Shown here: positions 13,501 through 23,291 of the stretch, one piece after another
Position numbering within the stretch: position 1 is the first letter of the stretch
Layout of the letters: every line of letters begins with the position of its first letter
DNA from: Apostichopus japonicus
Lineage: Eukaryota; Echinodermata; Holothuroidea; Aspidochirotida; Stichopodidae
NCBI RefSeq assembly: GCF_037975245.1
Contig: NC_092583.1
Coordinates: 8,889,764-8,953,763 of the forward strand
Reading direction: 5' to 3'
Length of the DNA stretch: 64,000 nucleotides
The notes under the pieces: model-generated
Told to the model about the DNA's origin: nothing
Database searches by the model: none
The model's input: only the letters and a program-made list of their open reading frames with translations
Made by a program: the position numbers and the translations under genes

Positions 13501-15971
13501 CTTTTTTTCATGTTAATAGAGTCTTATCCATGAAGAAATCTACCAGCAAAAGGGAACCATAATTCATGATCCTCTATCTTTTCAACTCAAATCTATGACT
13601 TCAACTTTACATCTTAGCACTAACTCCAGTACATCACAGTCTAATCCACATCCTAGAAAAGTGGTTAGTAATACTTGTAAAATATTCTTATTTATGTGTC
13701 GGCAAAATGCAAAGAATGCATCTAATTCCTGTTCCACAGGTAATTTGCATTTGTTGGAATTATAGTTCTATGCATATGTTGAGTGGTATGTATATGGTGT
13801 AAGCATATGTTGTTATACAAATAAACATCATGAATTTTAAAACTGTTTCCTTCTATCATCCCTATGATATGCAATGGATGAAAGGTCCCGGCTGCAGTTG
13901 TCTATACAGTTGATTTCATTATGGACTAGTCCTTCATTCCATCCTCATTGACTGTCCATGTATTAATTATATAAGTACTTTTTAATGTGTGTAACTGTTA
14001 TGGTCTCTTACTTGTCTTGCATGTTGTTGATAATACGAATAATCATTCTGTTCAAAGCTTATATGAGCTGAATAGAATATTAAGTTGATAGTTTATAGTC
14101 TTGTCTCAAGGCCAAAGCCTGGACAAATAAATTTACAACATCCATCAATCTCAATATGCCTCATTCCATTAGTTGGTCTTAAAGTACTTCAGTTCACCAT
14201 ATATGTTCCCACTGGGGGACATGTGTGCGGTCAAAGTTAAGCACACAACTATATTTACAAGTTACTTTGCATTTTCCAATGTATACACCTGGATAAAGAC
14301 TGGCAATTGAGGTTAATTCCTTACTCAATGCCAGATCGTTACTATCCAGTCGACCAGTATTGAGACCTGCATTCTTTAAATTGCAAGCCTGGTGCCCTAA
14401 TAAGTTTACCATCGTGCTCAAGGCTCTCAAAAGTTAAATTAAATAATAATTAATCATCTCTGTATTTTTCTCTCTTTAAGGATATTGCTATGGAAACCCT
14501 ATGGGTAAACAACAGACACAAGGTAGAATTCCATCTTCAGAATGAAGGGATCAAAGATACTGTCAATCTGGAAATAGAAGCAAGATATGGGATGTCCATG
14601 AAGAGTCTATTCCAGCTGGATATTCAGTTGCAGGTAACTTAATTTTGGTTTAAATTAACACACAGAAAAATTTAATACAATGAGTTTAACATTTTACTTT
14701 GGGATTTATCTCATCTACTGAGACTCCTTTTATACTTATTTATTTTTGTGTCTTTACCATTATTATATTCTCTAATTAAGTCATGTTTCCATTTTATTGA
14801 AATTTATACTTTTTTTGCCTAAATTAATGAAGTGATTTCCATAATAATGGTTTGAAATATCATGTGACAATTTTACACAAAGCAAAAATCCATATGACAA
14901 GCCGTCTTCATATCACAAATATAATACATACGAAATATCCTAAACAGTAAATACTAATTAGCATATCTTAACATTATCGCTTAAACCACTTTTTGATACA
15001 AACTGTCAATTTCAAGAGGTGCACAAACTAATTTTCTAAGAGAATCATCAAGCTTTTCCTCTTCATTTCCTCTTCACAGATTGACAAATTACTATATATT
15101 GACCAAATCACATCTCCATTCCAGCTCATCCTACCTGAATGTGAGTAATTAATTACGATATTTAAAAAGCACGTACTTAACTGTATGCTATATGTTAAGT
15201 GTTGATGTCTGCTTTACAATCCTTTCATGTGAGATTTATACATGTAATCTTACTTTTCATAAATCATTATTTACATACTGCCTATAATTCCTTACATATG
15301 AGATGTATACAACTAATCCTACTTTGCATTGAGGAGTCCTGGTGCAGTTGCCATGTCATAACTATCATCTATTTGCAATATTTGATATTAAGAAAACATC
15401 AGTTTTGACACCAAAGCAAAACACTTAAAGACTTGATATGTATATATACTATATTGAAGTCTCACTGCAGTAAAAATTAAAAATTCATGAAATTCAACAA
15501 CCTGTTTCAAAATATACATTTGTCTATTTTGTCAGTGTGTGTAAGAAACACATCACTGCTGTCTCACAATTCTGAATATTGTTTGCACGAAACAGGTTCT
15601 GCTGATTTTACTGTATGTAGAGTAATATATATTTAATATTAACAATTTCCTTTTCTTTCAACCTCACAGCCATCATCAACTCTTTTGATCAGCTAAAGCA
15701 GAACTTATCAGAACACCTTGATGTAGACCAATCTACCCTGCTGGCAAATATTTTCAAACTTCCTGAGGAAGGAATCTCTGATATCAAGAAGCACAAAACG
15801 CCAGGAATTTTTTTGTTAGAGAAGCTGACCAAAAAATCACTGATATCTCCCACAAACATCACAAAATTGGAAAATGCCCTAACAGAACAAGGCAATGAAG
15901 AATGTGCAAAACTTGTCAGAAAATTCAGAAGTAGAAATCCTGTAGTTCAAGCAACAATGTGCCCAGAATAA
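532..15971 (+). CDS. Gene A: multi-exon ZU5-UPA-death-fold adaptor protein (5' end outside window)
   Basis: Seventeen exons can be placed, all plus strand: 532-965, 1619-1756, 3251-3335, 5070-5393, 6366-6848, 7026-7252, 7687-7848, 8548-8700, 9426-9486, 10094-10410, 10767-10944, 11430-11753, 12621-12850, 13520-13663, 14481-14633, 15080-15140 and 15670-15971 (TAA). All introns are GT-AG, and phases agree at every junction. From 1619 on, the frame is open for about 1,113 residues. Domain order is coiled coil, death fold 1, ZU5-1, UPA-1, death fold 2, UBA-like, ZU5-2, UPA-2, death fold 3. ZU5-UPA-death-domain supramodules are known from UNC5, ankyrins and PIDD, where they act in receptor or death signalling. 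No signal peptide or membrane segment is seen, so a cytoplasmic adaptor is likely (inference). The first coding exon(s), probably a DED as in the paralogue at 60.7 kb, lie upstream. Exon 532-965 carries two compensating indels. Confidence 0.85.
1619..1756 (+). CDS. Gene A second coiled-coil exon
   Basis: The exon has 46 codons, phase 0 at both ends, acceptor cag at 1616-1618 and donor gtaaag. It begins ELEEAKSSLRATKDELV and continues the heptad pattern of the previous exon. The paralogous exon 63020-63157 has the same length and nearly the same protein sequence, differing at only a few residues. That conservation supports it as genuine coding sequence despite the damage in the exon before it. 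Confidence 0.85.
1786..2411. repeat. ACGGGT-rich intronic repeat, copy 1
   Basis: About 630 bp, conspicuously richer in CG and in the words acggg, cccgt and cgtac than the AT-rich introns around it. A homologous segment sits at about 63183-63780, in the same intron of the paralogous gene. It encodes nothing convincing. It could be an old MITE-like insertion that predates the gene duplication. Confidence 0.5.
3251..3335 (+). CDS. Gene A acidic linker exon
   Basis: This 85-nt exon follows ttatttgtag and ends at gtaggat. It runs from phase 0 to phase 1 and joins the flanking exons in frame. It encodes a short acidic Ser/Thr/Glu-rich linker (core TAEETLLEECE) with no recognised domain. It is supported only by splice signals and phase, so it is less certain than the domain exons. 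Confidence 0.6.
4509..4593. repeat. (TA)n microsatellite
   Basis: Nearly pure TA dinucleotides in the intron before exon 5070. Similar tracts lie at 16206-16275, 18803-18935, 18984-19130, 20556-20644, 29574-29655 and 36639-36679. All produce Tyr-Ile reading-frame artefacts. Confidence 0.95.
5070..5393 (+). CDS. Gene A death-fold domain 1
   Basis: The exon is 324 nt, phase 1 to 1, bounded by acatttcag and gtaaga. The translation shows a helical bundle pattern: LKLATLFGLPPAETDML, then the hydrophobic-spaced run ITLINFMKTRNIIN, then NLQKGLVYF. The spacing matches the two later death-fold exons at 10094 and 15670 (G-L-x-P-A-E, then a LL-x-x-L-like helix, then N/D-x-x-x-L). I call it DED/DD/CARD-like without choosing a subfamily. 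Such domains bind each other homotypically in death and inflammatory complexes. Confidence 0.7.
5510..6140. repeat. ~145-bp tandem repeat with nuclear-receptor DR1-like core
   Basis: Four or five degraded units whose common core is ggtcaaaggtcatttggggtc, followed by a stretch like aaacacgatatctcaa. Unit starts are near 5516, 5661, 5811, 5990 and 6124. The unit at 5516-5528 is a perfect AGGTCA-A-AGGTCA. The short ORFs inside are by-products. Confidence 0.75.
6366..6848 (+). CDS. Gene A linker plus ZU5 domain 1
   Basis: The exon is 483 nt, phase 1 to 1, between tttttag and gtaaat. The first 55 or so residues are a charged, low-complexity linker. The remainder is a ZU5 domain: a CDGGTISVMGVHLTIPEDAL strand pair, then MTPLIKVEPEGLALNKPAQL, then TIPHS. 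The IPxxAL and KPxxLxIPH signatures are the classic ZU5 landmarks shared by UNC5, ankyrin, ZO-1 and PIDD. ZU5 packs against UPA and the death domain in those proteins. Confidence 0.88.
7026..7252 (+). CDS. Gene A ZU5-1/UPA-1 junction exon
   Basis: The exon is 227 nt, phase 1 to 0, with acceptor catag and donor gtgagg. It encodes the last ZU5 strands and the start of UPA (SVEWKLDPEKISLDINILS, then FRIVPFID). The place where PIDD-type proteins carry the self-cleaving His-Phe-Ser motif reads Ile-Leu-Ser here, so autoproteolysis is not expected. The matching exon in the second module is 12621-12850. Confidence 0.8.
7687..7848 (+). CDS. Gene A UPA-1 middle exon
   Basis: The exon has 54 codons, phase 0 at both ends, acceptor ttttag and donor gtttgt. 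It is beta-rich, with alternating hydrophobics (KLILGNYTTFQVTRTF, then SHIELITS). It occupies the same position in the module as exon 13520-13663 of the second unit, but the two have diverged strongly. Confidence 0.7.
8548..8700 (+). CDS. Gene A UPA-1 exon
   Basis: The exon is 153 nt, phase 0 at both ends, with acceptor ttattag and donor gtaagt. It encodes SRVSHQFRLKRNNDGDTD followed by a strand and a helix. Exon 14481-14633 of the second module has exactly the same length (51 codons) and an alignable pattern (HKVEFHLQNEGIKDTVNL). I chose this start because it is the only acceptor that gives both the right phase and the homologous N-terminus. Confidence 0.72.
9426..9486 (+). CDS. Gene A UPA-1 terminal mini-exon
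   Basis: This 61-nt exon runs from phase 0 to phase 1, between ttcttcag and gtgagt. Its length and phase are identical to those of exon 15080-15140 in the second module. It links UPA-1 to the second death-fold domain. Confidence 0.72.
10094..10410 (+). CDS. Gene A death-fold domain 2
   Basis: The exon is 317 nt, phase 1 to 0, with acceptor ctttcag and donor gtttgt. The helical pattern is LRGDIAKLLDQQHCKQLGTF, then GLKPAEKETI, then ILMKILDERELIMPDRMIRL, then LVLEYID. This is the clearest of the three death-fold domains, with the helix 4-5-6 spacing of DED/CARD/DD proteins. It directly follows UPA-1, as in the ZU5-UPA-DD supramodule. Confidence 0.78.
10767..10944 (+). CDS. Gene A UBA-like segment
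   Basis: The exon is 178 nt, phase 0 to 1, with acceptor tgtcag and donor gtaatg. After a basic linker it encodes FKMLIEEGYKRLDVQRAL, then KLSHGKLDLGRRILLL. This matches the UBA three-helix pattern (M/L-x-x-x-G-Y-x-x-x-x-x-x-x-A-L, then x-G-x-L-x-x-A/G). UBA domains bind ubiquitin. The assignment rests on pattern only. Confidence 0.55.
11430..11753 (+). CDS. Gene A ZU5 domain 2
   Basis: The exon is 324 nt, phase 1 to 1, between ctcctccag and gtctgt. It shows DQHGGEVVIAGVILRVPAGA, then LTPFVKFGPESLTFHKPVTL, then IIPHC, which are the same ZU5 landmarks as in ZU5-1. Together with the exons that follow, it repeats the whole ZU5-UPA block of the first half of the protein. Confidence 0.88.
12621..12850 (+). 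CDS. Gene A ZU5-2/UPA-2 junction exon
   Basis: The exon is 230 nt, phase 1 to 0, with acceptor atttcag and a weaker donor gttagt. The translation has SVKWSLERKHLSCSMNSQHL, then VLPIANRV. The expected His-Phe-Ser self-cleavage position is again absent. It corresponds to exon 7026-7252. Confidence 0.78.
13520..13663 (+). CDS. Gene A UPA-2 middle exon
   Basis: The exon has 48 codons, phase 0 at both ends, acceptor ttaatag and donor gttagt. It is Ser/Thr-rich (STLHLSTNSSTSQS) and more linker-like than its counterpart 7687-7848. It is supported by phase, splice signals and its place in the duplicated exon pattern. Confidence 0.65.
14481..14633 (+). CDS. Gene A UPA-2 exon
   Basis: The exon is 153 nt, phase 0 at both ends, with acceptor ctctttaag and donor gtaact. 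It encodes HKVEFHLQNEGIKDTVNLEI and SLFQLDIQL. Its length equals that of exon 8548-8700, which supports an internal module duplication that kept exon structure. Confidence 0.78.
15080..15140 (+). CDS. Gene A UPA-2 terminal mini-exon
   Basis: This 61-nt exon runs from phase 0 to phase 1, between cttcacag and gtgagt. It has the same size and phase as 9426-9486. It encodes IDKLLYIDQITSPFQLILPE. Confidence 0.75.
15670..15971 (+). CDS. Gene A last exon: death-fold domain 3 and stop
   Basis: The acceptor is acctcacag, the exon enters in phase 1, and TAA lies at 15969-15971. It encodes a helical bundle: FDQLKQNLSEHLDVDQSTLL, then GISDIKKHKTPGIFLLEKL, then ISPTNITKLENALTEQG, then AKLVRKF. This resembles DED/CARD-like domains and the two earlier death-fold exons of the same gene. 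A C-terminal death fold after UPA is the arrangement seen in UNC5 and PIDD. Confidence 0.8.
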
Positions 15972-16203
15972 TGACTGAAAACATGTTGTGGGTTATTGTA
16001 AGCAAATAATGATGAATATGAACATCATATCACCAGTGGAGCTGTACCCAGGAATTTATTCACTTGAGAGGGGGTGCGGAAGTCTGTGAGGCATTTTGTA
16101 CACAAACTGTTATTTACAATCAGAGCTTATAAGCACAGGACTATAAGTGAAATTACATCTGTAGGAGTTACATGAAATTTTCTCCTCTTTGTATAATATG
16201 ATC

Positions 16204-16275
<72 letters not shown>

Positions 16276-17610
16276 TCTATGTGACTACGTCCATATTGGT
16301 ATACTTGCCTTTAATAGGCAAACAATAACAAGTATCATATGCAACCATTTCAGTATGTGTGTGCGTGTAAGATGCCGTACTTTGTCAACATAATATCTCA
16401 ACCACATTATTAATGTTGACAATCCTGATACTATTGATGTATAGCTTCCCTATTGTGATTACAATGTTGTGAATGTTGTGGTGGCTCTCAAAGGTCATAT
16501 AAGTTCCAAATATGGCAAAATGTGAAATCGTTCTATATCAGAATAATAGTAACTTCGACAGAGTTTTAATATGGAAGGTCCATTGTTTGACACACTTGGA
16601 CTGATGTGTCAGTTTGTACATCAACCTGTTACTTAAAGATGATGTTTGACAATTCCCATCAAGATTGGCTACTTCTGAAAGGTATATTCGGTGGATCAAA
16701 CAATTCTAAGATAATTACTACTTCCTTTGGTCAAACCACATCCGAATAGCCTATCTTTGTGGAAAGATATGAATTTGTTAAATATGATCCTAGTAAGTTG
16801 TGAATGCATCTGGAATTAACAGAATGAATGTCATGATGGTAATTGAGCTGAATGTGTTCTGTTCTTCATAGTATCTATATCATGTATGTATAGAAGTATA
16901 AACAATCTTCAATAAAAGCTGAGAGCTGATGAACTATCTGGCTTTCAAAGAAATGTACATATTAACATTATTTTATTGACAATACATAAACAAACTCAGT
17001 AATCATTGATTATGAATGTATAGAGTTGGTATTACCTCTAAGTTTAAGGGTGATGGGAGGGGGACTATGCCATTACCAAATGTATCTCTGGATAAAGTGG
17101 AAGTAACAGATTCAAAATACATTACAACAGGACTCTCAATACTCATTTAAGTACAGAGATCAAATGGTTCTCATGAAGACCTTGATTATAGGTTTTACTT
17201 TGGCATACCTATTCGTTCATGACCCTTTTTTAAAAAAACCACAACCCTTCCATACGTATATACCTTTGTTGAACAGATTTTTTTGGGGGGCATTCCTATA
17301 GAAACTCGGGCAAACATTAACTCCTACACATGTATCAAGTAACTCTTCTATTCATTTAGTACTAGTTCTCTTGATGTGACCCAGCAAGTGGGATCTCAAC
17401 CTGTTAACGACAACTTTTACTCTCCTTTCAACGCGATATCTTATGTGCTTTGGTGATTTAAAAGTTTTTTTTTTTAAGAATGAATATTGATATTTATAAC
17501 TTTTTCATCCTTGACTTGTCGATATTTGGATAGTTTGGGATATATTTGACCACAGGCAGAACATGTATATAGAAACTGTATATAGAGAATAAAATTAATC
17601 TTCGCATTTT
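15972..17610 (+). promoter_or_regulatory. Gene A 3' UTR region with two poly(A) signals
   Basis: Downstream of the stop lie a (TA)n tract at about 16206-16275 and canonical AATAAA hexamers at 16911-16916 and 17588-17593. Either could end the transcript. No other coding signal is seen in this stretch. Confidence 0.5.
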
Positions 17611-17639
17611 GCTGTTTTGTGATTATTTTTATGTGAACC

Positions 17640-18780
17640 GCACGGCCGTAGCCTGTGTGTAAGGGAGGGGGGTGGGGGCAAGAGGCAGCTGTTCCCCTGT
17701 GATGTCCACTTCCTTAATTAAAAAAAAGCCTACGATACACCCTTTACAATATCGTTCATTAGCTTTGCAAAAATCACACTTCCCTTGTTTTCATTTTCCG
17801 ATGTTTTCGTTGAGTTTTACACATGAATAATACTTATAAGTGTCGAGATGGGGTGGGCATTTCTTGACATCTGCATTGTATCATTAATTACTTTGAAGGA
17901 AAACAGTGTGGTGGTACAGCCAGGCCCGGGCAAATGGGTCTGCCACCCCCCTCCCCTCTTGCAGACTCCTGCTCCCACCCATCAGTGCCAATATTATGGG
18001 AAGACAATTTCACAAGTGACAAAATACACGATATTTGCAAAATCATTCACATCGACTTTGAATTCGAACAATCAGGAAATGACGTAATGACATAACGTAA
18101 GAGCAAGTACTACTTGAAGATGTACATGAAAGTAACTAACTGGTACGTACTTCAGTGAGGTGGGAGGGGGGGTGCATGAGGCATTGTGGCGTATACATTT
18201 TAACATGACCCAGTGGCGTAGGAAGGTACTTTTGAGGGGGGGGGGCTGAAGACTGACGGCCGGCCTGGGGGAGGGGTCTAAGGGAAGGGGGTGTCCCCCT
18301 CCCCTTTGGATTTTTTTGCATTTCCAGGTGGCCTCAGATGCAATTTGGTGCAATATAGCACACTTCAACACCCACTCCATTTTGTAAACTTGTATTTTCA
18401 CATGGCCTTAGATGCAATTTGGTGCTCCAAATGAGATATTTTGCTCATTTGGAAATGAAAAAGGGGTTTTCTGACTTGCGAACCGGGGGGGGGGGGCGGA
18501 ATGATACTTCCGCCCCCCACATTTTTCACTGCCCCCCGGTTACAACGCCCTTGACATGACCCCATTTAGATGGTTATAAGTTATTTGTGTACTATTGGTT
18601 AAATTTATACAAGTGTCCGCTCAGTCGAACAAATAAAGGATCGATTTGGTTCACCAGATACCTCTGAGAACACCACGCCCGCCGTGGCGCCGTTACAACG
18701 CCATTCACGACGACATCATCGTTGGATCCGAACACTCAGGAAGTGACGTCACATGAAGTAAGAGCAATTACTCCTTTAAG
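17640..18780. repeat. Cluster of dispersed repeats with G/C homopolymer runs
   Basis: Contains long G and C runs and the MITE-style opening cagtggcgtaggaag at about 18211. The block 18210-18545 reappears in inverse orientation at about 49368-49702. A second pair of related segments (about 18050-18110 and 18725-18780, around tcaggaagtgacgt) repeats within the cluster. No gene is seen. Confidence 0.6.
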
Positions 18781-18801
18781 TCCTATGGGAATGCATCTTA
18801 A

Positions 18802-18836
<35 letters not shown>

Positions 18837-18837
18837 C

Positions 18838-18937
<100 letters not shown>

Positions 18938-18988
18938 TTTCTTCCTTTCTTGAACTTCTTGATATCTTGAACTTTCTTGAACTATATA

Positions 18989-19133
<145 letters not shown>

Positions 19134-19141
19134 ATATATAT

Positions 19142-20482
19142 TGTGACGGTTAAAATGACACGTATAGGGTTATTTCCACTGGTCATAGACTAATTAGCAT
19201 AATATGCAAGGTGTTTGTAGCGTATTCAAGAGTAAATGCCAAACGTATTGTTAGGGAGCGAGGCGCGCTAAATAAAACAAAAAGTCTCTTACAAAGGAGG
19301 AATATTTGAAACACATGCCCCTAATTGCAAGCATTGCTTCCAGGTGGAATGAGCAAATGAAATAGAACACGAGGTTTAGAAACTTCACTTCACTCTGAGC
19401 ATCTAGGCAGAGTAGACGGCGGTTTTAGGCGTAAGCAAATAGGGCGTCGATCACAGTATAGTATATATGTCGTGGAGACAGGCCTAGGGTATATATTACC
19501 GGGAGAGGCTATAATTTTGTCTGGGTAGACGGTATACTTGTGTATTGATATTTGTTTGAGAGTACCCTTCACCGACCAAATGGAGAAACCTGCCCCATGC
19601 CGTGACTCAGAGGCTGTCTAAATCATTTCACGTAAGTGGGAATTTGTTTTAAGTGATTGACTAAGGAACATATGTTAATATATATTAATTTGGTAGTTTG
19701 TAGCTAATATTAAATGTCCTAATATTAGAAGTGTGTTTATAAGTAGTGTAGTATGGCTCAATGGTAAATGGGAATAACTCATATATGGAGTGAATTATAC
19801 TTAAAACTATAGTATATGACTGAGGGTTAATTTGAAATGCATTGTTTGAATATTAATTGCCGGAGAGACAAATCCGTTTTCGATTTGAAGGGTTGGGAAT
19901 TCGCTATATGATAATAATGTTAATTTCAGGGATAGTCCACTTTTATGACTGTATAACGATAATGTTGTCCTATTTAGAGCGGCTAGGGGGATTGAGTACA
20001 TGATGTAAACTATTCATTTTACTGACAAGAGGAAACATCATTGTATCAATTTTATTACAGTGTACCATTTCCTGGGAGACGAAACTCAGTGCTCCGTTTT
20101 GTTGTTAGGATACTGGGAACGTTAAGTCAGAGCCTGTTTAATTTAGAGAGGAGCCACGAGACGGAAGATCCGTGCGTATAGCAGCCAACGTTGAGGCCCT
20201 CCCTCCGTCTGTATATTGGGCGATAACATCATATATGGTTATACGCAAGAAAGCATTATTTAAAAGAGATATCGACTAACGACAGATTAGTTAATAAGAG
20301 AATTGTCGTGGAGAAAAAACCCGACTTCGTTAGTTAAAAGAAACATTTTCTGTTGAGTAAAAGAAGGGCACCAGTAAACGTTAAGATTTTGTTATGTAAA
20401 AGACAGTTAATCTAGCAAAGCAGCTTATGTGAATTGTAGTGTACAATAATAAATTTTCGTTATTTATAAGCATACTGTTACA
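19142..20482 (+). mobile_element. Candidate solo LTR
   Basis: A 1.34-kb segment that begins TGTGACGGT and ends ACTGTTACA. These form short imperfect inverted repeats with TG...CA termini, as in Ty3/gypsy LTRs. A poly(A)-type AATAAA lies near its 3' end at about 20449. No internal gag-pol is present, and no 5-bp target duplication is visible because the left flank is a TA microsatellite. The call is therefore tentative. Confidence 0.35.
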
Positions 20483-20554
20483 TTTCATCTTTTTTTTTTC
20501 ATAAGAGTTAAAAGAACCCGAGTGGGAATTTATTATTTGAATTTCCCACGTCAC

Positions 20555-20647
<93 letters not shown>

Positions 20648-21377
20648 CGGCCTCGTCCGTATCAAACAACTTGGCATATTTACTGTATATGGCATACTAG
20701 AATCCGCGTCTCTGGAGTAAAAGTTACATTTCAGAACAGTTTCAATTTGAAGTCGAGAATAATTTAACACTCCTCAGACTCCTCGCTTCTCTTTTTGTCT
20801 GTTTAAGATGTATAGGAGTCATCAGATATTTGACTTCTCACTGAAAGTGAAGCATTACTGTATTTTTTTTTTGCCGTATAAGGAATATTTTGATTAGGTG
20901 AATAGTAAGGCTGCATATAAATTGGGATATTCCCGTCTGATTCTCCAATGGTTCTTTCTACATCCCTTATATCTCCTTAGAATCATTATTTCCTGTCTTT
21001 AAGTCATAATGAACATCAAAATCTTGCTTGAATTCTTGTTTAATCCAACTGTTACGGTTCCTTATCTATATTACGAAGACAAAAACTAAGTGCCATCGTA
21101 GAAATACGGCAAAGCAGTGTCACGAAACGAACGGCCAGATCAAACGAATACGCGTGCGTATAAGTGCAAGTTGGCTCCATCATTAAGTGTTCATTCATAC
21201 TTAGTAAAGATTCCTAAATCCTATTGGTCCATTCAGGTCAGCTGACCGTGGTTAATACTGTGAGTAACGCACGGTAAAATAACGGGGCATCACTTTAATA
21301 AATCTTTGGTTATATGTAACCAAAAATGTTTTGTTTTATGATTTTTCCCCCACACAAATGGTAGTGTATGAATGAAC

Positions 21378-21547
21378 GGGGTTAATCAACCGTCTAGCGT
21401 GCGTTACTCACATGATTAATGCACTCCGGGTATTACTGCTATCGCTGGATGCACTCGGGCTCCGCCCTCGTGCATCGCTTGCATTATCCCCCGACGATCG
21501 TGTATTAATCCTGTGAGTAACGCACGCTAGACCGTTGATTAACCCCT
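21378..21547. repeat. Hairpin repeat upstream of gene B
   Basis: Arms of about 44 bp at 21378-21422 and 21504-21547 are reverse complements with few mismatches (core ctagcgtgcgttactca). The loop holds a second inverted repeat, gatgcactcgggc against gccctcgtgcatc. A third partial arm copy lies at about 21251-21280. This is MITE-like and could form a cruciform. Confidence 0.75.
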
Positions 21548-21879
21548 TATTTACGAACGCGATGCAAGAAATAAAACTTGCGTACACAGGCGCGCGCGTG
21601 TACTCGCTTCACTTTGTTGTGTGCAAGACGTAAGAGTTATCAATCTAGCGCTTTTGGCGTTACGCAAATTCTTTGGGTTGTACATGATACCGTCGCTCCA
21701 TCCCAACCACTGATTAGGCTTTGCTACTTAAGGCATGTTATATGATGCCTTTAGTGCGTTCGAGCGCGCAAAAGTCAACGCTTTCTTCACGCAGGTTTAC
21801 TGACGTCACATAGGCATAAAACTAAGAGTATTGTATACCTTGACAACGGTATCCTTCAGTTCAATTTGCCTAGCATCAC

Positions 21880-21962
21880 GAACACATAGTACTTGCTTTA
21901 CCTAGCGAATACAGCGATTTATTTCCAGAAACTGGAACCCACTGCTTCAAATTCATATTTCT
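21880..21962 (+). promoter_or_regulatory. Possible 5' non-coding exon of gene B
   Basis: A good donor (ttctg|gtgagt) at 21963 follows AT-rich sequence with a TATA-like gtatac motif near 21832. The ATG exon of gene B begins with an acceptor at 23221-23223, so at least one upstream untranslated exon is required. This is the best candidate seen. The start is approximate. Confidence 0.3.
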
Positions 21963-23223
21963 GGTGAGTATACGTTCTCTTTAAATCAGTTTGATTAGCG
22001 TTTGCTTACAGAAAATAATAATATTTACTGTATTTGCAACGCATTGCTGCATTACATGCAGCTATAGTTTGGTGTAATGAATATTCCTTATAGTTATAAT
22101 TCTGAGCTTGCTATTCATTAAATTTGATATGGACACCCAGGGGCATAGCTAGACTTCATTCTTTCGGGTGTGGGGAGGGGGGGGGGTAAAAAATTTCCAG
22201 GGGCAGGCAGAACCTAATTCCTGGGAAAAATATTTATAAATAGTTTTTTTTTTGGGGGGGTGGGGTTTTCATCCCCACGCCTTGTGAATGGGTAAATGAT
22301 ATGAAACCAACTACATAAACGTCAGCACTTCGGGATAATGAGTTCATTGTTTCTTGAAGATGGTACTATATAGTCATTACCTGGTCGACGGTATATGCGG
22401 TATATTTCAACTCATTAATAAAACCATACATAGAAAATAGACATTTAGCCCTATGTCATAATTATATCATTGCAATATTGAATGATACAATTATTTAAAC
22501 AGTCCTTAGAAATCGTTAGTTTTATTACATTAATCTCCCTTCGAACAACATTATGTAGTTACAAATACTAGTATATCTAAAGAAAATATCCTGTAATAAT
22601 TTAATGGCAAGTTTACCCACACTACATCTTAGCCAAGTTAAGCTTATCCTAGCGTACATAGGTATACGCTTAGAAGGCCTATAGGCCTACATCAGCTCGA
22701 GGGTAACGTAACATGGCCTTGCATAGAAAAGCCAACAATCCGGACAAGTTTAACCTCTAGTTGTGGCATAACCATGTATTACCCACAAGTCGGTCTAACA
22801 TAGCACAGAATAGTATAGCATATCATAGCATCGTAATTTCAGTTCAGCTATATTAAACCTAACCTAGCATAGCATAACAGCTAACAATATGTTTACTTTG
22901 CATAACCTAACAACAACTTTGTCATTACTGGCCTTGTCTTTCCCGAGGTCTTGACTAGCTATCGCATATCGAAGAAAATGTAAGACTCAAATAGCCATCC
23001 TCATGACGTAAGGACTAAGATGTGGAATGTCCTCCATTCGACGCCTCAAATGCGACCCCTCACGAAATCAGTCTTCTGTTGCAAAGCAACAACCCATACT
23101 TTGTTTAGATTTTTGGTTCTCATGAAATACACACATGAAACACTCGCAATGTATATACAAGCTATCTATATATTTATATAACACACTTTTATGGTTGTAA
23201 ACTGTTTTTTTTTTAAATTTCAG

Positions 23224-23291
23224 TTGGTAACAATGTTATCCAGACATATGAACGAATTCCAACACCACCAAACCCAACCGGCTCTTCATAG
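23224..23291 (+). CDS. Gene B exon with start codon
   Basis: The acceptor aatttcag ends at 23223. ATG lies at 23233-23235 in context acaATGT, and the donor is gtaaat at 23292. The exon encodes MLSRHMNEFQHHQTQPALH and ends in phase 2, matching the acceptor at 24217, where the split codon gives Arg. Only nine bases of 5' UTR are in this exon. Confidence 0.7.
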
